From NCBI GenBank assembly GCA_002483445.1, contig DLHY01000152.1, positions 17,798 through 81,797 on the forward strand: a stretch of DNA of 64,000 bases, written 5' to 3'. The notes beneath the pieces were generated by a model that saw only the letters and a program-made list of their open reading frames with translations, searched no databases and was not told the DNA's origin. The DNA comes from Blastocatellia bacterium UBA7656 (GTDB lineage Bacteria > Acidobacteriota > Blastocatellia > UBA7656). The position numbers and the translations under genes are program-made. Shown piece after piece: positions 42,304-51,476 of this stretch (its first letter is position 1; each line of letters opens with the position of its first letter).

Positions 42304-43632
42304 TCATTTTTTTTCTGCCCCTCTGCGCCAGAAGAAATAAGCGGGCAGCCCCAGAAGGATGATGCCGACGGCTATAGCCGTGTAGAGAGCTTGCGTCTTC
42401 ACGTTGACCCATACGGTGTTGACGACCAGAGCTGCCGCCGAAAGTATGAACAAGGCAGGCGTCAGCGGGTAGCCGGGAACGCTGTAAGGCCGATCCGATT
42501 CCGGTATACGGCGACGATAAACGAATAAAGTCGCCGCTCCAATCCCGTAAAATATCCAGCCCGCAAAAACGACATAAGTCAGAAGCTGGTTGAAATCGCC
42601 GAGCATCGCCAGCGCCGCCGCCCACGAAGACCCTGCGATGACTGCGAAAGCCGGAGTGCCGAAACGCGGATGAACCTCGGCAAGACGGTGGAAGAAAACT
42701 CCATCGACGGCCATCGCATAATAAACCCGCGAGGCGGTAAGCACCGTGGCGTTGGCCGCGCCGAATATCGATATGGCTATGGCGATTGCGAGAAGCTTTG
42801 CTGCCGTAGGTCCGGCGATCACTCCCACAGCAGCGGCGGCTGGACTCGCTGAACGCGCCACTTCCGCAGGGCCGAGCGCGGCAAGATAAGCGACATTGGC
42901 CAGAAGATAAATAAAGACGAGCGCGGCAAGCCCTATGAGAAAAGCTCGCGGGAATGTGCGCTGCGCGTCTATGGTTTCGCCCGCGCTGTAGGTGGCGTAT
43001 TGCCATCCTTCATAGGCCCAAAGCACGCTTATCATCGCAAGCCCGAACCCGGAGGCCAGAGAACTGTTGACTTCAGCAGGCCATACTTTTCCTGATCCGG
43101 TCAGGTTGTTGCCGAACCACAATAGCGCCGCGCTCATCACCAGTATCGAGCCGATCTTGATGGCCGCAGTCACGTTTTGCAGATTCGCGCTCTCTCGTGT
43201 GCCGTAGACATTGACCGCCGTCAGTACCGCTATCACCGCGAGCGCGATTATCTTTTTGGCAACCGCAGACAATTCGATTGACTGGCCGAGATTGTCGCCG
43301 AAGGCCACGGCGAGAGTCGCTATGGTGCCTCCGCTGATGGCGAAAAACAGAGTCCACCCGAACAGGAAAGCGAGAAGCGGGCCGAAGCAATCACGGATAT
43401 AAACGTAGAGTCCACCCGCGTGGGGATGACTCGCGCTCAACTCTCCGTAGGTGAGCGCGCCGAGGAGCGAAAGCGCGCCGCCTGCGAACCAGACCAGAAG
43501 AGCCGGACCTATATCGCCGCCGACCTGAGTCAGAACAGTTCCCGGCACCAGAAAAATTCCTGACCCGATGACCGATCCTATGACCAGAAGCGTTATGTCG
43601 CCGAATCCGAGCGTGCGAGCGAGTTTATTCAT
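42304..43632 (-). CDS. APC-family amino-acid permease
   Basis: 442 residues with about twelve hydrophobic helices, starting at ATG 43632 after GAGGAGACCGC. The N-terminus FGDITLLVIGSVIGSGIFLVPGTVL is the canonical APC motif (unwound TM1 with GSGIF). Further helices include LLGALTYGELSASHPHAGGLYVYIRD and WAYEGWQYATYSAGETI. It resembles the AdiC/SteT branch; the substrate is probably an amino acid, not determinable here. Its stop is near a gap of about 280 bases from the globin gene. Confidence 0.9.
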   Translation of the reverse strand: MNKLARTLGFGDITLLVIGSVIGSGIFLVPGTVLTQVGGDIGPALLVWFAGGALSLLGALTYGELSASHPHAGGLYVYIRDCFGPLLAFLFGWTLFFAISGGTIATLAVAFGDNLGQSIELSAVAKKIIALAVIAVLTAVNVYGTRESANLQNVTAAIKIGSILVMSAALLWFGNNLTGSGKVWPAEVNSSLASGFGLAMISVLWAYEGWQYATYSAGETIDAQRTFPRAFLIGLAALVFIYLLANVAYLAALGPAEVARSASPAAAAVGVIAGPTAAKLLAIAIAISIFGAANATVLTASRVYYAMAVDGVFFHRLAEVHPRFGTPAFAVIAGSSWAAALAMLGDFNQLLTYVVFAGWIFYGIGAATLFVYRRRIPESDRPYSVPGYPLTPALFILSAAALVVNTVWVNVKTQALYTAIAVGIILLGLPAYFFWRRGAEKK

Positions 43633-43642
43633 GCGGTCTCCT

Positions 43643-43776
43643 CAAAACAGTTTTCAGTTTTCAGTTTTCAGTTTTCAGTTTTTCATCACTTCGTTTCAGG
43701 TCATCGCTCTTGACGACCTGAATAACTTTTCATCTGAGAAATGAAACTGCTTCTGAAAACTGAAAACTGAAAACTC
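43643..43776. repeat. Inverted CAGTTTT word repeat between permease and beta-lactamase genes
   Basis: Five CAGTTTT copies (43648-43684) face CTGAAAACTGAAAACTGAAAAC (43754-43775), with about 70 unrelated bases between. The right arm abuts the stop of the next minus-strand gene. Identical words occur at 2544 and 24762. Confidence 0.85.
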
Positions 43777-44795
43777 TACCTGGGCTGGAACAAAAAGAAA
43801 TCGTGAACCGCGCGCGCGATCTCAGCTATCGCGCGCTCGCGGGCCGCAGCTTCTTTTTCGGATGACTTCACGAAAACCGCGACGGCGACGTGCGTCGAGT
43901 CGGGCAGCGTTATGATGCCGACATCGTTCGTCGAGCCGCCGATGGTTCCGGTCTTGTGAGCGACCTCGGTGCCTTCAGGCAGCAATCCGCGAAGTCGCGC
44001 TTCGCCCGTGCGGCAACGGCGAAGTATGTCGAGCAGCAGATCGGCGCTCGGATCTTTGAGCAGGTCTTTGCGAAAAATGCGCGCAAGCAGATCAGCCATC
44101 GCGTCGGGCGTAGAAGTGTCGCGCGGATCAGTATCGAAACGTTTCGCCGCAGCCGCGCGGTCTTCAGGTTTGACCGCAGAGTATTTCATGCGAAACAAGG
44201 CCGGAGTCCACTCATCTTCGGGCGGAAGGTCGGTCGCGCCTATCCAGTCGGATATGAGTTGAGCCGTCGAGCGATTGACGTTGATGCCTTCAATGGCAAG
44301 CGCGCGCATACGAGCGGTTACTGCCTCAGCGCCCCCGGCTAAACGAAGGCAGATATCGGTCGCGCTGTTGTCACTGATGAGCAGCATCAGTTCGATCAGG
44401 TTGCGAACCGAAAGCGAGAGGCCCGGTTTGTTGAACAGATCGGAAAGAGTGCCGCTGCCGGGGTGAAGGTCTTTCGGTTTTATTTCGATCATGTCTTCGA
44501 GGCGGACTTCTCCCTGATCGATGAGGGTGAAGAGTTGAACGGCGATGGGGATTTTGTAGGTGCTGGCCATGGGGAATCGCTCGCCGCCGTTGATAGAAAC
44601 CCGTCGACCTGTCTCAAGATGAATCGCAGTTGCGCCTACAGTGCCGCCTCCGACGCGAGCCAGTCGCGACATTTCGCGTTCCAGTCTTTCAAGCGCCGGG
44701 TCGCGACGTTGAGCGACGGCGGATGAGTGGAGAACGAAAAGGGCGAGACATAGCAGGGCGACTTGATATGATCTGAGCGCGCTTCGACTTTTCAT
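43776..44795 (-). CDS. Class A beta-lactamase-like serine hydrolase
   Basis: 339 residues from ATG 44795 (AAGGA upstream). A signal peptide ends near SSAVAQ. The three anchor motifs are clear: Ser78-Thr-Tyr-Lys81 (MASTYKIP), Ser141-Asp-Asn143 (ISDNSATD) and His280-Lys-Thr-Gly (HKTGT). DPRDTSTPDAMA near 223-234 matches the segment after the omega loop in class A enzymes. The deacylating Glu166 motif (ExxLN) is not obvious; this region holds DLPPEDEWTPALFRMKYSAVK instead, longer than usual. It would hydrolyse beta-lactams if a Glu is suitably placed; otherwise it could be a penicillin-binding or esterase-like relative. It is monocistronic. Confidence 0.85.
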   Translation of the reverse strand: MKSRSALRSYQVALLCLALFVLHSSAVAQRRDPALERLEREMSRLARVGGGTVGATAIHLETGRRVSINGGERFPMASTYKIPIAVQLFTLIDQGEVRLEDMIEIKPKDLHPGSGTLSDLFNKPGLSLSVRNLIELMLLISDNSATDICLRLAGGAEAVTARMRALAIEGINVNRSTAQLISDWIGATDLPPEDEWTPALFRMKYSAVKPEDRAAAAKRFDTDPRDTSTPDAMADLLARIFRKDLLKDPSADLLLDILRRCRTGEARLRGLLPEGTEVAHKTGTIGGSTNDVGIITLPDSTHVAVAVFVKSSEKEAAARERAIAEIARAVHDFFLFQPR

Positions 44796-44921
44796 AGCAT
44801 CCTTTCCGAGATAGATGATTCGAGAGCGGGCACAATTCCTAACACAAACGTCGCCGCCTATCAACAGCGGGGCGCGCATATCAAACTTGGCTCTGACGCT
44901 TTCAGAATAATCAACCAACGA

Positions 44922-46382
44922 TCACCTTTGAACAGGAAATAAAAAAAACTTGTGACCATGCGTCGCGGCTGTGCAGCCGTCCGAGATTTGAAACCCACGT
45001 TCGGCTAAAACTTCCTGAGCGAGCCGCTTATTATCGAATCTGTATTTGACGAAAGCCGCCCAGAACTGCGAGTCGTCTATCTCTTCAAAGCTGCGGACAT
45101 AAATGATCTCGAATCTTTTTTCACTCTGTCGGTCGAGATAAAACTGAAGGGTGGTTCCAACTATCCCGTCGTCGGTATAAATGCGAACGTGCTGTTTCTC
45201 ATCAGACTCGGCTTCGATCATCTGTTTGACTAAAGGCTCGACGGCGAACTTTTCTCTGTTGACTAACTCCGTCCATCCCGACAGCGCGGCCCATGCGATC
45301 AATGAAGAAACCGTCAGCGTCCTGATCCGTCTCGGTTGCAGATCGAAGACGCTCATCGACAGGATCAGAAAATAAGCGACAGACGAAATGATGAGATACC
45401 GCATTCCCCAGATCGATTGCGGCAGCGCGTAGCTTGCGGTCAGCGCCAGAACGGACGGCAGGAAAGCCATCACTGCAAGCGCGATCATCGCGTCGCGGTT
45501 TCGCTCTTTGCGATCTCGAATCAAACGGGTCAGGAAACGAGCGATGGCATAAAAAAATAAAAGAGTGAGCAGGGCATAAACGCCCAGCGACACTTTGTAA
45601 AATACGCCATAGTCTTCCCACCTGTAGCTGATCGGCCCGTTGAGGTTGAGATAGAACCAGAAGAAGTCTCCGATCCCCGGTTTCGGATTCCACGAGAGGT
45701 TCGCGCCCAATCCGCCTTTTTCAATCGAAGCGCGAAAGGCGAGATATATCCACGGGCTGAAGCACAGAACCAGAGCGAGCGAGGAAACGACGAATCGTTT
45801 CAGCTTGTGTCTTTGCAGAATCACTAAAGCCAAAGCCTGCGCGCCTGCGAGCAGCCATCCGTAGTAATGCGTATAAACCAGAATCAGGTTTGCGACAAAC
45901 AGCAGCAGGTCTGTTCCGAGCTTGCTTTCTGTTTCGTTCATCATCTTCACAAACAGCCAGCAGGAACAGGTGGATGCAAAAAGCAGGAGGCTGTACATGC
46001 GCAGGTCTTGCGCATAGACGACCATATACATATTCACGGCCATAAGCCCCAGAGCGAGACGTGAGACTTTAGGTTCGAGTTTCGACTCACGGCACAACAG
46101 ATAAAAAGGCGCAAGCGATGCTATCGAAGCGCAGACGGGAAAGAGCTTCACCCAATAGACAGACTCGCCGCCAACAGTGATCCACAATTTGAGCAGCACG
46201 TAAAAGAGGGGAGGGTGAACCGCGTCGCGTATTACGTTTGCAAATAGATCGCTCCAGGAGCCTGCGGCAAGGCGAAGGCTGAAAATCTCGTCACCATAAA
46301 GCCCGAAGCGAGCGAGCCACCAAAGTCTGGTCGTGACGAACAGAATGATGAGCAGTGCGATGATCGAGCGTTGAAGGCGCAT
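44922..46382 (-). CDS. Membrane glycosyltransferase (GT39/ArnT-like)
   Basis: 486 residues with about ten or eleven hydrophobic helices. The first loop has FGLYGDEIFSLRLAAGSW, containing the Asp-Glu pair typical of GT-C enzymes, and AVHPPLFYVLLKLW follows as in PMT/ArnT-type proteins. The long C-terminal periplasmic part contains SDGCTAATHGHKFF. GT39-like enzymes move a sugar from polyprenyl phosphate to a lipid or protein. The acceptor is unknown. It is transcribed toward the beta-lactamase gene with 126 bases between. Confidence 0.82.
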   Translation of the reverse strand: MRLQRSIIALLIILFVTTRLWWLARFGLYGDEIFSLRLAAGSWSDLFANVIRDAVHPPLFYVLLKLWITVGGESVYWVKLFPVCASIASLAPFYLLCRESKLEPKVSRLALGLMAVNMYMVVYAQDLRMYSLLLFASTCSCWLFVKMMNETESKLGTDLLLFVANLILVYTHYYGWLLAGAQALALVILQRHKLKRFVVSSLALVLCFSPWIYLAFRASIEKGGLGANLSWNPKPGIGDFFWFYLNLNGPISYRWEDYGVFYKVSLGVYALLTLLFFYAIARFLTRLIRDRKERNRDAMIALAVMAFLPSVLALTASYALPQSIWGMRYLIISSVAYFLILSMSVFDLQPRRIRTLTVSSLIAWAALSGWTELVNREKFAVEPLVKQMIEAESDEKQHVRIYTDDGIVGTTLQFYLDRQSEKRFEIIYVRSFEEIDDSQFWAAFVKYRFDNKRLAQEVLAERGFQISDGCTAATHGHKFFLFPVQR

Positions 46383-46527
46383 AGTTGCGACGATGCGAGC
46401 GAATGGCGTGCAGTCGGAGATTGTATCGCGAACGGGTGTGAAAACAAATCCGTCGTTTTATCCGATTGATCTGTTTCGAGTTTGATTGGCTTTTGTTAGG
46501 ATACATCAAACACGAGGAGTAACGATC

Positions 46528-46776
46528 ATGAGTAAGAACGTTGAAGGAATTTATCGCAGCGGCAAGGTTGAGCTATTAGAGACGCCGTCGGATGTTCCTG
46601 AAGATACGCGCGTCACCGTAACATTTCCCGATTCGAAGCTCGATTTGCGCGAGCGCGGGATCGACGAGGCGCAGGCCGCAGATTTGCGAGCGCGATTGAG
46701 GACTTTCGTTGAGGAATGGGAAAGCCCTGAGATGGATATTTACGATAACTATGACAGCATCAAACCCAGGCCATAA
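46528..46776 (+). CDS. Putative antitoxin (DUF104/AF2212-like) of a MazF pair
   Basis: 82 residues from ATG 46528 behind AGGAG. The first 40 residues (VEGIYRSGKVELLETPSDVPEDTRVTVTF) match the AF2212/DUF104-like beta-structured antitoxin type. The C-terminal part (RARLRTFVEEWESPEMDIYDNY) is acidic and helical, as expected for a toxin-neutralising tail. It overlaps the MazF-like gene by 26 bases in another frame. A neutralising role is inferred from the position and size. Confidence 0.75.
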   Translation: MSKNVEGIYRSGKVELLETPSDVPEDTRVTVTFPDSKLDLRERGIDEAQAADLRARLRTFVEEWESPEMDIYDNYDSIKPRP

Positions 46777-47110
46777 ACGCGGGGATGTCGCCCTTGTGCT
46801 TTTCCCGCATTCCAACCTGCGCACTGCCAAACCTCGTCCAGCGTTGGTGGTACAGGCAGATAATCTGCAAACGGGCTTGCAGCAGGTCATCGTCGCTATG
46901 ATTACCAGCAGAATGTTTCGCGCCAATCATCCGAGTCGAGTAACGATTCTGCTATCCACACCCGATGGGCAGAATTCAGGTCTGCTCACGGATTCAGTTG
47001 TAATGTGCGACAACCTGGCAACCATCACAGAAACAGAAATAGATCGAGTGATCGGCAATCTTCCAATGGCTGATGTAGATCAGGCATTGCGTCACACGCT
47101 TGGGTTGTGA
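46751..47110 (+). CDS. MazF/PemK-family endoribonuclease toxin
   Basis: 119 residues from ATG 46751, inside the antitoxin gene's end. KRGDVALVLFPHSNL (catalytic-face start), KPRPALVVQAD, QVIVAMITSR and CDNLATITETEI are typical MazF/PemK segments. Such toxins cut mRNA at short sequence motifs. The frame is open upstream to 46709, but ATG 46751 fits the antitoxin overlap. Confidence 0.88.
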   Translation: MTASNPGHKRGDVALVLFPHSNLRTAKPRPALVVQADNLQTGLQQVIVAMITSRMFRANHPSRVTILLSTPDGQNSGLLTDSVVMCDNLATITETEIDRVIGNLPMADVDQALRHTLGL

Positions 47111-47256
47111 AGAAGCTATTGATCGAATAATAAATAAAGCTGAAACCTTTTTGCAGCCAGTGCGCCTTAACATCGTCGCTTGCCGGAAGCTGACCGCTTG
47201 ACTTCCCAGCCGCGCGCTTTCAATATGTGCGACGCAACAAACAAGGGAGGTGCTTT

Positions 47257-49317
47257 ATGCGATTCTCGACTCGTGTGCTTGCGATTTGTTTCATTATCGC
47301 TTTGATAGCGATGCCCGCCGCTGCGCAGGATAAAAAGAAACTCGCAGCCGCGGACGCTTTCAATCTCGAATTCGTCTCCGATCCGCAAATCTCGCCCGAC
47401 GGAAGACGGATCATCTACGTCCGCCAGTTCACCGATATCATGTCGGATCGCAACTACTCGAACCTATGGATAGTCAACTTCGACGGCTCGGACAATCGCC
47501 CGCTCACTACCGGGCTTCGCGGTGACTCTTCTCCTCGTTGGTCGCCCGACGGCGCACGGATCATTTATATATCCGATCAGGACGGCGCGGCTCAAATCTA
47601 TCAGCGATGGATGGACACCGGGCAGACGGCAAGGCTGACTAACCTGCAATTCCCGCCTGCGGGCATTAGCTTTTCGCCCGATGGAAAACATATTGCTTTT
47701 ACCTCGTTCGTACCCGAGAGACCGCCGCAGGTTGCAAACATCCCCGCGCCTCCTCCGGGTGCGAAGTGGGCTGACCCGGCGATGGTCATAGATAAACTGG
47801 TTTATCGATTCAACGGGCCGGGTTATCTCAAACCGGGATACACGCATCTGTTCGTCCTTCCTTCGGAGGGCGGCACGCCGCGCCAGATTTCGAGCGGCAA
47901 CTTTCAGCACGGAGGCGCGCCCTTTCGCGCAAGCGAGGCCGTCTGGACGCCCGACGGCAAATATCTGTTGATGTCTGCCAATCGCCGCGCGGATTATGAA
48001 CTCGAACCGCTCGATTCGGAGGTGTATGAATTCTCGGTCGCCGATGGATCAGTTCGCGCTCTTACAAATCGTCGCGGGCCTGACAATGCGCCCGCTGTTT
48101 CGCCTGATGGAAAGCTCATAGCTTACACGGGATTCGATGACCGTTATCAGGGCTATCAGGTCGCGCGGCTCTATGTGATGAACCGCGACGGAAGCGGCTC
48201 GCGTATGCTGTCGGGCGATTTTGATCGCGATGTGGGCTTTGTGCGCTGGTCTGCGGATGGAAGCGGCGTCTTTTTCCTCTACGACGATCAGGGAAACACA
48301 AAGATCGGTTTCTATTCGCTCGACGGAAAGATGAAACAACTCGCCGCAAACGCCGGAGGAACGGGAAGCGCCTACGGAGGCGGATCGTTTTCGATAAGCA
48401 AGTCGGGAGCTTTCGCATTCACTTACTCGCGCCCATACATACCTTCGGATATTGCAGTCGCCTCGGCGGCCAATCCATCAGCGAAAGTCATCACTGCCGT
48501 CAACGATGATCTTCTCACGGCGCGAAGGCTGGGCGAAGTGGAAGAAATCTGGTACGAGTCTTCTTTCGACAAACGAAAGATTCATGGCTGGATCATCAAG
48601 CCTCCCGACTTCGACCCCGCGAAGAAGTATCCGCTCGTACTTGAAATTCACGGCGGGCCGTTTGCCAACTACGGCGACCGCTTCGATTTCGAAAAGCAGG
48701 TCTGGGCCGCCAAAGGCTACATCGTCCTCTACACCAATCCGCGAGGCTCGACGAGCTATGGCGGTGAGTTCGGCAACCTCATCCATCATGCCTATCCCGG
48801 AAATGATTTCTACGATCTCAACTCAGGCGTAGATGCTGTGATAGCCAGAGGTTACATCGACACGGACAACCTGATGGTGACGGGCGGAAGCGGCGGCGGA
48901 GTGTTGACCTGCTGGATGATAGGCCGCTCGCCGCGCTTTCGCGCAGCCGTGACTGTCTATCCCGTGATCAACTGGTACAGCTTCGTGCTGACGGCTGACA
49001 TCTCTGCTTTCGTATCGAAGTACTGGTTTCCGGGTCTCCCGTGGGATAACGTCGAACATTACGAAAAGCGATCCCTGCTTTCCGTCGTCAAAAACGTGAA
49101 GACGCCGACTATGGTTTTGACGGGAGAAGAAGACTATCGCACGCCGATGTCGGAATCGGAGCAGTACTTTCAGGCGTTGAAATTGTTGAACGTCGAATCG
49201 GTGCTGGTAAGAGTTCCGGGCGAACCTCACGGAATTCGCCGAAGGCCGAGCCATTGGATGGCCAAGATCGAATACATCGGCGGGTGGTTCGACAAGCACA
49301 AGAAGAACAATCCATGA
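47257..49317 (+). CDS. Secreted S9-family (prolyl oligopeptidase-type) peptidase
   Basis: 686 residues from ATG 47257 (GGAGGTG upstream). A signal peptide (MRFSTRVLAICFIIALIAMPAAAQ) is followed by a seven-bladed propeller with WD40-like/TolB repeats (VSDPQISPDGRRIIYVRQF, SPRWSPDGARIIYISD, PAVSPDGKLIAYTGF) and a C-terminal alpha/beta-hydrolase domain: HGGPFANYG, nucleophile Ser in TGGSGGGVLTCW, Asp in GEEDYRTP and His in GEPHGIRR. It resembles acylaminoacyl/dipeptidyl peptidases that trim short peptides. It sits between the MazF locus and the convergent MocR gene. Confidence 0.93.
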   Translation: MRFSTRVLAICFIIALIAMPAAAQDKKKLAAADAFNLEFVSDPQISPDGRRIIYVRQFTDIMSDRNYSNLWIVNFDGSDNRPLTTGLRGDSSPRWSPDGARIIYISDQDGAAQIYQRWMDTGQTARLTNLQFPPAGISFSPDGKHIAFTSFVPERPPQVANIPAPPPGAKWADPAMVIDKLVYRFNGPGYLKPGYTHLFVLPSEGGTPRQISSGNFQHGGAPFRASEAVWTPDGKYLLMSANRRADYELEPLDSEVYEFSVADGSVRALTNRRGPDNAPAVSPDGKLIAYTGFDDRYQGYQVARLYVMNRDGSGSRMLSGDFDRDVGFVRWSADGSGVFFLYDDQGNTKIGFYSLDGKMKQLAANAGGTGSAYGGGSFSISKSGAFAFTYSRPYIPSDIAVASAANPSAKVITAVNDDLLTARRLGEVEEIWYESSFDKRKIHGWIIKPPDFDPAKKYPLVLEIHGGPFANYGDRFDFEKQVWAAKGYIVLYTNPRGSTSYGGEFGNLIHHAYPGNDFYDLNSGVDAVIARGYIDTDNLMVTGGSGGGVLTCWMIGRSPRFRAAVTVYPVINWYSFVLTADISAFVSKYWFPGLPWDNVEHYEKRSLLSVVKNVKTPTMVLTGEEDYRTPMSESEQYFQALKLLNVESVLVRVPGEPHGIRRRPSHWMAKIEYIGGWFDKHKKNNP

Positions 49318-49371
49318 AATAGTCTGGAGTCTGGAGTCTGGAGTCTGGAGTCCAGAGAGTCTGGAGAGTCG
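49318..49371. repeat. Tandem AGTCTGG word run
   Basis: Copies of AGTCTGG or AGTCTGGAGT follow the S9 peptidase stop directly, ending in a CCAGAGAGTCTGGAGAG variant. One of the word-type blocks between genes. Confidence 0.8.
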
Positions 49372-49381
49372 TTTGACGCGC

Positions 49382-49415
49382 AGCCGGGGCGACTGGCAGT
49401 CGCTCCGGCTGTGTT
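49382..49415. terminator. Hairpin between convergent genes, probable terminator
   Basis: A 13-pair stem with one G-T pair (AGCCGGGGCGACT/AGTCGCTCCGGCT) and a three-base loop is followed by GTGTTGTTTT. It lies between the convergent S9 peptidase and MocR genes and could serve both. The T-run is weak. Confidence 0.55.
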
Positions 49416-49424
49416 GTTTTCATA

Positions 49425-50942
49425 TCAACGACTGGAGATGGTTTTCTTCGCTTTGCTCAATTCCTGAAGCGCCGCCGCGAGCCTGCGCGCTCCGACACGG
49501 ATTTCTCTTTCACTGATTCCCGTGTATCCGAGCAGCAGCCCGCCCCGCAGTTTCGTTTCGATGCAGTAAAAAGAAAGCGGCGGCGCATCGACTTTGTGTT
49601 CTACTGCGATGAGTGATGCGGCTCTGTCACCTATTCCATCGGGCAGCCATCCTATCAGATGCATTCCTGCTTCGGACGGGCGGACATCAAGCAGCCCGTC
49701 GAGTTCTCGCGATGCCGATTCGATCAATATCTTCTGCCTTTCTTCATAGAGAGAACGCATACGGCGAAGGTGTCGTGCGAAGTGGCCTTCCGCGATGAAC
49801 TCAGCCAGCACGTCCTGTTCGATCAACGGCGAGTGATAAGCCGCAAAAGCTTGCGCTGCTGTGAAGGCTTCGACAAGATCGGACGGAACCACTATGTAAC
49901 CGAGTCGCAAGGATGGAAAAAGCGCGCGGCTGAATGTGCCAATGTAGATGACGCGGCCTTCGGTATCGAGTCCCTGAAGAGAAGCGAGCGGACGACCTGC
50001 GTAACGGTATTCGCTGTCGTAGTCGTCTTCGACGATCCACGCCCCAGCCTCTCTCGCCCACGCGAGCAGTTCGAGCCTTCGCGTAAGGCTCATCGTCATT
50101 CCGAGCGGATACTGATGCGAAGGCGTCACATAGGCGAACCGGGCAGCGGGGCAAAGCCTTCGGCCTGCTGCAACGCTCAACCCTTCGTCATCTACAGGGA
50201 CAGGAACTGTTCGAGCGAGACCGCCCGCGAAAGCGCCGCGAGCGCCGTGATAGCACGGGTCTTCGATCCACACTGCATCCGTTGGGTCGAGCAGCGTGCG
50301 CGCGGCGAGATCGATGGCCTGCTGTGCGCCTGACACGATGATTACCTGATCGGGAGCGCAATGGGCTGCTCGCGCCGTGCAGAGGTAATCGGCTATGGCT
50401 TCACGCAGAGGCTCGTATCCGGCGGGGTAGCCGTATCCGAGTAGTCGAAGCTGAGGCTTGCGCCATCGTCTGCTGATCATTCGCGCCCATAAAGAGAATG
50501 GAAAAGATTCTATGTCGGGTACGCCGGGTTGAAATGCACGAGTGCGGCTTTCATCTCTCATCACGCCGTTGGCAGTCGAAGCGAGGAGCTTTCCTCTTTC
50601 AGAGAGGTCGCGCCCTCGCTGAGGCCCAGCAGCTTTTGTTTCTTGCGCTCGCACGCGCAGAAGATCATCCGGCAGCGCGTGAGCGACATAAGTTCCCGAT
50701 CCGGTCTTTCCTTCGAGATAGCCTTCAGCCAGAAGCTGCTCGAAAGCGGCCATCACGGTGTTGCGCGAGACTCGAAGATCGCGGGCCAGCCAGCGAGTCG
50801 AAGGCAGTCGGGCTTCGGCCTTGAATCTGCGCGAGAGAATCGCATCGCGCAATGCGTCGTAAAGCTGTCGGTGAAGCGGAACTGCGCGCGAACGGTCAAG
50901 CGTGATGCCTGCGCTGGTAATTATCGAAGACCTTCTGGCCAT
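49425..50942 (-). CDS. MocR/PdxR-family regulator with PLP-aminotransferase domain
   Basis: 505 residues. The N-terminal GntR-type winged helix-turn-helix (PLHRQLYDALRDAILSRRF, LPSTRWLARDLRVSRNTVMAAFEQLLAEGYL) is followed by an aminotransferase class I fold: SGAQQAIDL, DPCYHG, YVTPSHQYPLG and VEDDYDSEY. The PLP lysine, normally in GTFSKxLFPSLRLGY, is an Arg here (Arg339, codon CGC at 49926-49928), so it may not form the usual internal aldimine. Family members control vitamin B6 or GABA metabolism and often regulate a divergent neighbour. No such neighbour is obvious here. Confidence 0.87.
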   Translation of the reverse strand: MARRSSIITSAGITLDRSRAVPLHRQLYDALRDAILSRRFKAEARLPSTRWLARDLRVSRNTVMAAFEQLLAEGYLEGKTGSGTYVAHALPDDLLRVRAQETKAAGPQRGRDLSERGKLLASTANGVMRDESRTRAFQPGVPDIESFPFSLWARMISRRWRKPQLRLLGYGYPAGYEPLREAIADYLCTARAAHCAPDQVIIVSGAQQAIDLAARTLLDPTDAVWIEDPCYHGARGAFAGGLARTVPVPVDDEGLSVAAGRRLCPAARFAYVTPSHQYPLGMTMSLTRRLELLAWAREAGAWIVEDDYDSEYRYAGRPLASLQGLDTEGRVIYIGTFSRALFPSLRLGYIVVPSDLVEAFTAAQAFAAYHSPLIEQDVLAEFIAEGHFARHLRRMRSLYEERQKILIESASRELDGLLDVRPSEAGMHLIGWLPDGIGDRAASLIAVEHKVDAPPLSFYCIETKLRGGLLLGYTGISEREIRVGARRLAAALQELSKAKKTISSR

Positions 50943-51476
50943 AGGGCGATCCGTTTTTGAAGTGGCTCTTTCACTTTAAGCAAAAGTGGTGCTTGTGTCT
51001 ATGCCGCTCCGGTTTAACATTGAGTTCAGGCCTACGGCTTTAACGCAAAACCGGAAAGCTTTATGTTCACGACAGAACCCTTCACAGCCCGGAGGCTCTG
51101 TGGTGAAGGGCCGATTCAAAAAATAAAGGGTAGTGGTGAAAAAGTAATGCTGAGGGATGATGAATTCCAATCGGGCTATAGCGAAAAGCTCGTTCACCGC
51201 CGAGACGCAGAGCGCGCAGAGACAGCGCAGAGAAGAAAAAAACTCTGCGTTCCCTCGGCGGTCTCTGCGCCTCTGCGGTGAATTTGCCTCTATCAGTCGA
51301 GCCTTACTTTTTCATCACTACCAAATAAAGCTATGCCGTTCGAATCAGCGAAGGAGAGAACTATGAATGGAAAGAAATATCGAGCGATCAGGAGAGGCAT
51401 CATCTCGATAAATTTTCTCCTGTTTGTCTGCCTGGCGAATGAAGCTATGCCATTCGAAACTGCGAAGGAGAGAACT
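50943..51476. other. Intergenic region with a hairpin block and a duplicated leader
   Basis: About 530 bases between the MocR gene and the plus-strand hypothetical gene. It holds the inverted repeat 51192-51283 and the first copy of a duplicated ribosome-binding-site leader at 51327-51365. No separate gene is called. If the upstream copy is used, the protein would be longer in the same frame (start 51363). Confidence 0.6.
51192..51283. repeat. Inverted repeat of the CACCGCAGAGGCGCAGAG type
   Basis: GTTCACCGCCGAGACGCAGA on the left is mirrored by GTCTCTGCGCCTCTGCGGTG and CTCTGCGTTCCCTCGGCGG on the right. To my knowledge, similar CACCGCAGAG words are dispersed in many unrelated bacterial genomes. 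Confidence 0.8.
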
